This document shows, piece by piece, positions 57,988-64,000 of a DNA stretch of 64,000 nt. Every line of letters begins with the position of its first letter. Positions within the stretch are counted from its first letter, which is position 1. The DNA is taken from assembly GCA_945952045.1 (NCBI GenBank), contig CAMFHE010000021.1, positions 1 to 64,000 of the forward strand. Direction: 5' to 3'. The position numbers and the translations under genes were made by a program. The stretch comes from an uncultured Rhizobium sp. (lineage in GTDB: Bacteria > Pseudomonadota > Alphaproteobacteria > Rhizobiales > Rhizobiaceae). The notes beneath the pieces were generated by a model. It saw only the letters and a list, made by a program, of their open reading frames with translations. It did not search any database and was not told the DNA's origin.

Positions 57988-59531
57988 GGCGCGTCCTTGT
58001 CGGTTTGGGAGCGCTCCAGAAGGCGCGCGCGAAGTTTCCAGAGAGGGGCGAGGTCGCGGCCGAGATCGCGAAACAGCGGAAAGGCGGCGCGGTATCGCGC
58101 CGACAGCGCGGGATCGGGTTCGACGGTGGCGGCGACGCGCACCATGGCGCGCGCCGCATCCGGCAGCGTCTCGTAAAGCCCGCCGGCACGCGCCGCGAGC
58201 AGCGCGACGCCCAGCGCGCCGGTTTCCTCCGCTTCGGGAATGGAAAGCGGTCGGTCCATCGCCGAGGCGCAGATCTCCCGCCACAGGGCCGAGCGCGCGC
58301 CGCCGCCGGTAATGGTGATCTGCGTCACCGGCGCATCCAGCGCGCCATAGCAATCGATCATCGAGAAGGCGACGCCCTCCATCACCGCCCGCACCAGTGC
58401 TGCCGGCCCGCTCGACAGATCCAGTCCGAAGATCGAGCCGCGCGCCAGCGGCTCGAAGCGCGGCGCGGTCATGCCGGACGTGTTGAAATAGGGATGCACG
58501 ATCAGCCCGGCCGCGGCGGGCACGGCGCGCGCATCCGCCTCGACGCGGGCGAAATCGATCGCCTCGCCGCTGCCATAGGCCTGCGTGCCGAAGGCTTGCA
58601 GGATCCAGTCGAGGCAGAGCGAGCCGCCGCCGGTGTTCGACATCAGCCGCTGCCAGCGCCCGTCCGGCATCAGGAACAGGAAGCCGACGCCAGCCGGTTC
58701 CAGAAGCGGCGTATCGACCGTCAGGTTGTTCATGAAGGAGGTGCCGATGACCGTCACCGCCTGGCCGCTTTCCAGCGCGCCGACGCCGATGGCGGCCGCC
58801 ACCGCATCGCCGGCGCCGGTAACCACCGGCGTCCCCTCGGCCAGCCCGGTCAAACCGGCGGCCTGCGCCGTCACATGGCCGACGATCTCACCGATTGTCA
58901 TGACCGGCGCCAGCCGCGCCTCCATCTCGCCGACGCCTGCAAGCGCGAAGAGTTCGCGCGACGGCGTGCGGGCGCGGATATCGCAGGGGAAGAAGGAGAG
59001 ATCGGATTCGTCGGTCGCCTTCACCCCCGTCAGCCGGTAGTTGACGTAATCCTTGGCGAGGAAAACCGTGTCGATGCGGTCGTAATAGGCGCGGTCGTTG
59101 GTTTTCAGCCAGGCGAGCAGCACCAGCGGCAAGCCGGGGATCGGCGCGTTGCCGGCGATCTCGAACAGGCGCTCCGCCGTGCCGTCTTCCTTCCAGCCTT
59201 CGAGGAGGCTCGAGGCGCGCGCATCCGGCCAGGCGATGGCAGGACCGGCGGGCGCGCCGTCGCGATCCAGCGCCCAGAGCCCGCCCATATGGCCGCAGAC
59301 GCCGACGCCGACGATCTCCTCGGCGCGCACGCCGCTCGACGCGATCGTCTCGCGGATTGCGGCCGCAACGCCGTCGAACGTGCCGGCCATGTCCTCCTCG
59401 TGCCAGTCGGGATGCGGGCGAAAGCTTTTCGTCGGCCGCCGTGCGCTGGCGACGACCCGTCCGGTCGCAGCGTCGAACAGCGCCGCCTTGGTCATGGTCG
59501 TGCCCTTGTCGATGCCAAGCACATAAGTCAT
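57984..59531 (-). CDS. FGGY-family carbohydrate kinase (second of tandem pair)
   Basis: A 515-residue FGGY kinase. N-terminal motif is GIDKGTTMTKAALFD, the adjoining FPCDIRARTPSRELFALAG and the phosphate-binding GTPVVTGAGDAVAAAIGVG contain the general base Asp. It is paralogous along its length to the other kinase and overlaps it by four bases. It probably phosphorylates a ketose or polyol. Which of the two acts on which substrate is unclear. Confidence 0.92.
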   Translation of the reverse strand: MTYVLGIDKGTTMTKAALFDAATGRVVASARRPTKSFRPHPDWHEEDMAGTFDGVAAAIRETIASSGVRAEEIVGVGVCGHMGGLWALDRDGAPAGPAIAWPDARASSLLEGWKEDGTAERLFEIAGNAPIPGLPLVLLAWLKTNDRAYYDRIDTVFLAKDYVNYRLTGVKATDESDLSFFPCDIRARTPSRELFALAGVGEMEARLAPVMTIGEIVGHVTAQAAGLTGLAEGTPVVTGAGDAVAAAIGVGALESGQAVTVIGTSFMNNLTVDTPLLEPAGVGFLFLMPDGRWQRLMSNTGGGSLCLDWILQAFGTQAYGSGEAIDFARVEADARAVPAAAGLIVHPYFNTSGMTAPRFEPLARGSIFGLDLSSGPAALVRAVMEGVAFSMIDCYGALDAPVTQITITGGGARSALWREICASAMDRPLSIPEAEETGALGVALLAARAGGLYETLPDAARAMVRVAATVEPDPALSARYRAAFPLFRDLGRDLAPLWKLRARLLERSQTDKDAP

Positions 59532-61057
59532 GCGGCGACCTCGCCGGATTTCAGCGCCGTGCGCTCTGCGGAATAGCGCCGGTAGACATCGCGCGCCCCG
59601 CGATAGAGCTCGAACCAGCCGTCATAGTCGCGGGCGGCGATCGGGTCCGGCTCGTAGCGCGCCACGCGGCGGCTGGCGGTCGCGGCGGCGGTTTCGAGAT
59701 CGGGCCACAGACCGGCGGCGACACCGGCGAGAAGGGCGGCACCGAGCGCCCCGGATTCCTGCGTCGCGGCGATTTCGATCGGCAGGTTGCAGATATCGGC
59801 AAACATCTGCGCCCAGAAGGCGCTCTTGCCGCCGCCGCCCGTCAGCACCAGCGCGCGCGGCTTGGTCGCCATCGCCGAGAAGCAGTCGCGCGTGGCAAAG
59901 CACAGCGCCTCGTAGACGGCGCGCAGCAGATGCGCATGGCCGGTATGGCTGCCCGCGCCGAAGAAGGCGCCCCGCGCCAGGGGATCGTAAAAGGGTGCCA
60001 GCACGCCGGCGCTGCCGACATAGGGGATGAAGACCACGCCGCCCGCGCCGCGCGCGACACCGCCCGCCATGGCTTCGAGGCCTGCGAAATCGACCTTGCC
60101 GTCATCCGTCCTCGGCGCGCCGAAACGGTCGAGAAACCAGTCGAAGGACATGGTGCCGGAGGTATTGGGCAGGATGCGCACATAGCGATCCAGCGGCATG
60201 GCGAAGAGAAAGCCCAGCCCCTCGGGCGCGCGCTCGGCCCGGTCGGTCACCAGGCTGTTGAGGCAGCTCGTCCCGAGCACGGTCATGGCATCGCCCGGCC
60301 GGATGGCGCCGACGCCAAGCGCATTGGCGCAGGCATCGCCAAGGCCGGTCACCACCGGCGTGCCCTCGCAAAGCCCCGTCTGGCGCGCCGCATTTGCCGT
60401 GACATGGCCGGCGATCGCCTCTGAGGGCAGGATGGGCGGCATCTTCTCCAGCCAGTCGCCGGCGCCGCACAGCGACAGGACGCGGGCCGAATGGCGCCGC
60501 GCATCGATATCGCCCGGCACGAAGGAGACGTCGGAGGGATCGGTGGCGATCTCGCCGGTCAATTGCAGGCGCAGGAAATCCTTGGCGCACAGCACCGCGC
60601 GCGTCTTTGCCAGCGCCTGCGGCTCATGGCGCGACAGCCAGCCGAGCACCATGGCGGTGATGCCGGGCATCAGCCCGTTGCCGGAGATGGCGAAGGCCTC
60701 GCCGAGCAGGCCGCGCTTTTCCATGGCGATCTGGTCGGCCTGGGCGCGCTCGTCGGGCCAGCACACGGCATTGCGCACCGGCGCGCCGTCATGGCCGACA
60801 AGCCAGGCGCCGCCCATGTGGCCGGCGATGCCGACGGCTTTCACGTCAGAGGGTGCGATCCCCGCCGCCTGGATGGCCTCGCGGATGGTTTCGGCACACA
60901 GCGCCCAGGTGCGCGCAGGATCCTCCTCATGCCAGCTGGGCTGCGGTTTCAGGACCTCGACGCGGCGTTCGGCTGCGCCGCAGGCCTTGCCGGCGGTGTC
61001 GAAGACCACGGCCTTGATGACCGAGGTTCCCTTGTCGATGCCGAGGACGTAAGCCAT
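59528..61057 (-). CDS. FGGY-family carbohydrate kinase (first of tandem pair)
   Basis: A 509-residue FGGY kinase. N-terminal motif is GIDKGTSVIKAVVFD; the ATP/phosphate region is GTPVVTGLGDACANALGVG. Colinear with the downstream kinase (same text WHEED, AGHMGG, WPD) and clearly arisen by duplication. It follows the transporter ATPase gene by 14 bases, so transport and phosphorylation are co-expressed. Confidence 0.92.
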   Translation of the reverse strand: MAYVLGIDKGTSVIKAVVFDTAGKACGAAERRVEVLKPQPSWHEEDPARTWALCAETIREAIQAAGIAPSDVKAVGIAGHMGGAWLVGHDGAPVRNAVCWPDERAQADQIAMEKRGLLGEAFAISGNGLMPGITAMVLGWLSRHEPQALAKTRAVLCAKDFLRLQLTGEIATDPSDVSFVPGDIDARRHSARVLSLCGAGDWLEKMPPILPSEAIAGHVTANAARQTGLCEGTPVVTGLGDACANALGVGAIRPGDAMTVLGTSCLNSLVTDRAERAPEGLGFLFAMPLDRYVRILPNTSGTMSFDWFLDRFGAPRTDDGKVDFAGLEAMAGGVARGAGGVVFIPYVGSAGVLAPFYDPLARGAFFGAGSHTGHAHLLRAVYEALCFATRDCFSAMATKPRALVLTGGGGKSAFWAQMFADICNLPIEIAATQESGALGAALLAGVAAGLWPDLETAAATASRRVARYEPDPIAARDYDGWFELYRGARDVYRRYSAERTALKSGEVAA

Positions 61058-61071
61058 GGCCGCTTCCGCCC

Positions 61072-62220
61072 TCAGGATGCCAGCCGGCCGGCGCCGGGCA
61101 ACCGGGCCGATTGCGCGAAATGCGCCGTCGTCAGCGTCGGGCCATCGAAGACGTAGAGCGCATCCTGGCGGATGGAGATATCGACCGGCTCGTCGATGGC
61201 GAAGACTTCCATCGGCGGCGTCATCGCCTGGAGGGTGACATCGCCCGTCTGCACGGTGACGAGCGTGGCATCGCCCAGCTGTTCGGCGACGTAGACGCGC
61301 GAGGGGATCACCGCGACGTCGTTGCCGCGCGGCGCCTGACCCTGGCGATGGACGGAGACGCCGCCCGGCCGCGCGCCGAGGCTGACGCGACGATCCTGCC
61401 CGATATGGGCACGCACGACATCCGGCAGCATGGCCGCCTGCCCGCCGCAGCGGCCGCTGAGGACGGGCGTTTCGGTGACCTCGGACACTTCAAAGACATT
61501 CATCGAATGCAGACCGAAGAACTGGGCGACGAAGGCGTTGACCGGGCGGTTGTAGATCTCGTCGGCCGTGCCGATCTGCTGCATGACGCCGTCGCGCATC
61601 ACGGCGATACGGTCAGTCATGGTCATCGCCTCGATGGGATCGTGGGTGACGATGACCGAAGTTGTGCCGAGCGCGCGCTGCAGGCGCTTCAGCTCGCCGC
61701 GCAGGCGGGCGCGCAGAAGCGTATCGAGATGGGCGATCGGCTCGTCGAGGCACAGGAGGTTCGGATTGCGCACCAGGGCGCGGGCGATGGCGACGCGCTG
61801 CTGCTGGCCGCCCGACATCTGCGAGGCGCGCCGGTCGATCAGATGGGCGATGTTGAGCATCGCCGCGACCTCGCCGACTTTCGCGTCGATCTCGGTCTTC
61901 GACAGGCCGCGGATGCGCAAGGGATAGGAGATGTTCTGCCGCGCCGTCATATGCGGATAGAGCGCGTTCTGCTCGAACACCATGGCGATGTTGCGCTCCT
62001 GGGGGCTTCGCGTTTCCATGGCGACGCCATCGAAGGCGATGGTGCCGGAGGACGGCTTTTCAAGCCCCGCCAGCATGCGCAGCACCGTGGTCTTGCCCGA
62101 GCCCGAGGGGCCGAGCAGGCCGAAGAATTCGCCGTCCTCGATGGTGAAGGAAATATCCTGGACGGCGTGGACGACGCCGGCATACCATTTGTTGATGCCC
62201 GAAAGGGTGATTTTGGCCAT
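61072..62220 (-). CDS. Sugar ABC transporter ATPase (UgpC/MalK type)
   Basis: A 382-residue ATPase. Walker A is GPSGSGKTT, the signature is MSGGQQQR, Walker B is LCLDEPIAHLD, and a C-terminal TOBE-type regulatory domain follows. The usual DEPLSNLD is DEPIAHLD. It serves the two permeases encoded upstream. No binding protein gene lies within the window. Confidence 0.93.
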   Translation of the reverse strand: MAKITLSGINKWYAGVVHAVQDISFTIEDGEFFGLLGPSGSGKTTVLRMLAGLEKPSSGTIAFDGVAMETRSPQERNIAMVFEQNALYPHMTARQNISYPLRIRGLSKTEIDAKVGEVAAMLNIAHLIDRRASQMSGGQQQRVAIARALVRNPNLLCLDEPIAHLDTLLRARLRGELKRLQRALGTTSVIVTHDPIEAMTMTDRIAVMRDGVMQQIGTADEIYNRPVNAFVAQFFGLHSMNVFEVSEVTETPVLSGRCGGQAAMLPDVVRAHIGQDRRVSLGARPGGVSVHRQGQAPRGNDVAVIPSRVYVAEQLGDATLVTVQTGDVTLQAMTPPMEVFAIDEPVDISIRQDALYVFDGPTLTTAHFAQSARLPGAGRLAS

Positions 62221-62233
62221 GTCGGGGGTCTCC

Positions 62234-63088
62234 TTACCGTCCGCCGAGTTCGACGGAAAAACTGCGGATGAGCGATCGCTGCATGTAGTAGGACACGATC
62301 AGCAACGGCGTGATCGCGACGATGCCGATGGCGCCGAGCTGGCCCCAGTTCGGCTGCTGGAAGAGGAAGAAGCTGGCCAGCGCCTTGGGCAGGGTGATGA
62401 CCTTCTCGCCGGTCAGCACCAGGGCGAAGAGGAACTCGTTCCAGGCGAAGATCATCGCCAGGATCCCGGCCGTCAGCATGCCCGGCGCCGAGAGTGGCAG
62501 GAGCACATCCCAGAACAGCCGGTACCAGGGCGCGCCATCGATGCGCGCCGCCTCCTCGTAGGTCTTGGGGATCTGGCGGATGAATTCGGCCAGCAACCAG
62601 ATCACCAGCGGAAGGTTCATGAAGGTGTAGACGATCACAAGGCCCGTATAGGTGTCGAACAACGACAGCTCCTGGTAGAGGATGTAGAAGCCGATCACCG
62701 GCACAATGGGCGGCAGCATGCGCAGCGACAGGATGGTGAAGCTCATCTGCCCGTGCGGGGGAAAACGCCGCGCCAGCGCATAGGCTGCGGGAAAGCCGAG
62801 CACGAGACACAGAACCGTCGAGATCGACGAGACGATCAGGCTGTCGCCAATGCCCTTGCCGCCGCCGATCGACCAGCCCTCGGTGAAGTTTTCGAGCGTG
62901 CCGTTGATCGGCAGGACGCTCGGTGGCGTGGTGAACAGCTCCGAATAGGGCTTGAAGGCGGTGAGCAGCAGCCAGGCGAGCGGCAGCAGGAAGAGCGCGA
63001 GCACGAAGACGATCAGCGCATGCCTTGCGATAACGGCGAGGCGAATGGCGCGGTCGCGATCGGCAAGCGGGCGGGAAGCGGCGGTCAT
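62234..63088 (-). CDS. Sugar ABC transporter permease (MalG type)
   Basis: A 284-residue permease with the EAA motif EEAARIDGAPWYRLFWDVLL in the second half and several membrane segments. Conserved text includes LPLAWLLLTAFKPYSELFTT at the N-terminal membrane helix. Its start overlaps the stop of the other permease by four bases. Confidence 0.93.
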   Translation of the reverse strand: MTAASRPLADRDRAIRLAVIARHALIVFVLALFLLPLAWLLLTAFKPYSELFTTPPSVLPINGTLENFTEGWSIGGGKGIGDSLIVSSISTVLCLVLGFPAAYALARRFPPHGQMSFTILSLRMLPPIVPVIGFYILYQELSLFDTYTGLVIVYTFMNLPLVIWLLAEFIRQIPKTYEEAARIDGAPWYRLFWDVLLPLSAPGMLTAGILAMIFAWNEFLFALVLTGEKVITLPKALASFFLFQQPNWGQLGAIGIVAITPLLIVSYYMQRSLIRSFSVELGGR

Positions 63089-64000
63089 GAATTGGCTCCC
63101 TGAAGATGCCGGGATGCCGGCGTGACCACGGTGGGCGGCAGCGGCGCCTGTGCTTTCGGCGCCCGGTCGCGACGCTTGGCGAGGCCGAGGATCAGGCTGG
63201 TGCCGCCGATCAGAAGGATGAGCTGGATGATCGACAGCGCCCCGGCGATGCCGAATTCGAAGCGCCCGAAACCCATGTCATAGGTGTAGTAGGCCAGGTT
63301 CTGCGTGCTGGTGCCCGGCCCGCCGCGAGTGAGGATGTAGATGGTGTCGAACACGCGGAAGCTGTCGATGAAGCGCAGCACGAAGGCGACGGTCAGATAA
63401 GGGTAGAGCATCGGCAGAACCACATGCACGAAGGTCTGCCAGCGGTTCGAGCCATCGACGCGGGCCGCCTCGTAGATGCGCTGGGGGATCGCCTTCAGCC
63501 CGGCAAGCAGCACCACCATGACGAAGGGCGTCCATTGCCAGGTATCGACCAGCACCAGCGTCGGCAGCGCCCAGTCCGGCGACGACGCCCAGGCCGGGGG
63601 ATTGAAACCGAGCGCCTTCAGCGCCGCGTTCAGCGGGCCGTAGATCGGATTGGTGAACAGGTTCCAGGCAAACCCGACGACGATGGGCGCCACCATCATC
63701 GGGATCAGGAACAGCGAGGCATAGATCTCGCGCCCGCGCGTCACGCCGTTGAGGAGCAGCGCAAGCAGCAGCCCGAGCACGATCTGCAGCGGCACCGCCA
63801 CCAGCGCGAAGACCAGCGTGATCTGCAGGCTGGAGAGGAAGCGCGGATTGGAAATCACCCGGCTGAAATTCTTCAGACCCACCCATTCGATGGGGATCGG
63901 GATCGCCAGTTGGTAGGACGTGAAGGAAGCGTAGAGCAGATAGACGAAAGGCCAGACCGACAGCGCGGCCAGGAAGACGAGCGCCGGGCCGAGCAGCATC
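63085..64000 (-). CDS. Sugar ABC transporter permease (MalF type), 5' end outside window
   Basis: At least 304 residues of a MalF/UgpA-like permease. The EAA loop is YEAARVDGSNRWQTFVHVVL and membrane segments include LLLALLLNGVTRG surroundings. The ATG at 63999 begins straight in a membrane helix (MLLGPALVFLAALSVWP), whereas relatives have 15-20 residues before it, so the true start is probably beyond the window. Confidence 0.88.
   Translation of the reverse strand, partial: MLLGPALVFLAALSVWPFVYLLYASFTSYQLAIPIPIEWVGLKNFSRVISNPRFLSSLQITLVFALVAVPLQIVLGLLLALLLNGVTRGREIYASLFLIPMMVAPIVVGFAWNLFTNPIYGPLNAALKALGFNPPAWASSPDWALPTLVLVDTWQWTPFVMVVLLAGLKAIPQRIYEAARVDGSNRWQTFVHVVLPMLYPYLTVAFVLRFIDSFRVFDTIYILTRGGPGTSTQNLAYYTYDMGFGRFEFGIAGALSIIQLILLIGGTSLILGLAKRRDRAPKAQAPLPPTVVTPASRHLQGANS

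Noticed and set aside
1-64000. CRISPR arrays, tRNA or rRNA genes, insertion sequences
   Set aside because: I saw no regularly spaced repeats, no transposase-like protein, and no recognisable tRNA or rRNA sequence in this window.

Overview
The window is GC-rich DNA whose gene content fits a soil or root-associated alphaproteobacterium, most likely order Hyphomicrobiales (Rhizobiales), family Rhizobiaceae or a close relative. The signs are many ABC uptake systems with catabolic enzymes, a tetrameric sarcosine oxidase operon, a covalent-FAD dimethylglycine-dehydrogenase-like protein beside etfB, LysR/GntR regulators, and tightly overlapping operons with ATGA junctions. There are no rRNA, tRNA, phage, transposase, replication or conjugation genes, so chromosome and megaplasmid cannot be told apart.

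Layout. 1-7343: start of etfB, a GcvT-family flavoprotein dehydrogenase with a divergent LysR regulator, an Asp/Glu-racemase-family protein and a polar amino-acid ABC transporter. 7883-11750: a two-component system, two small exported proteins and a four-repeat membrane protein. 12030-14978: an ECF sigma/anti-sigma pair with cytochrome b561, a small secreted protein and a YceI protein. Two copies of one promoter-like motif precede the secreted-protein genes. 15372-20912: a peptide-use locus (S9 peptidase, APC permease, proline-iminopeptidase-like hydrolase) with a GntR regulator. 21068-23693: RidA, an aminotransferase and a divergent LysR.

23708-28462 is a decaying divergent catabolic locus. 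A FAH-family hydrolase, a creatinase-like M24 protein and a solute-binding protein each carry single-base deletions. An M20 amidase is reduced to a fragment joined to a dehydrogenase tail. An ABC ATPase has lost its Walker A region and is joined to the last residues of a permease. A vapBC toxin-antitoxin pair follows.

29601-37763 is the most novel-looking unit. It holds a complete dipeptide-type ABC importer, a PhnD-like binding protein without a signal peptide, and a FAD protein plus 2[4Fe-4S] ferredoxin pair resembling AprA/AprB in layout. A near-identical 25-bp palindrome precedes both transcription units, so they are probably co-regulated. 37900-39660: a short-chain dehydrogenase and a divergent LysR. 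39794-46744: soxBDAG, an orphan branched-chain-type binding protein and a TetR regulator. 46943-49034: CorA and a short 6-phosphogluconate dehydrogenase.

49127-64000 is one long minus-strand operon of about fifteen genes that runs off the window. It has a sugar-type ABC transporter, two tandem paralogous FGGY kinases, a HAD phosphatase, an SMP-30 lactonase, a split transketolase, a cupin, a GldA-like dehydrogenase, two SDRs, an acyl-CoA dehydrogenase and an aminoglycoside-phosphotransferase-like kinase. It looks like a carbohydrate or polyol pathway combined with a module resembling 4-hydroxyacyl-CoA degradation.
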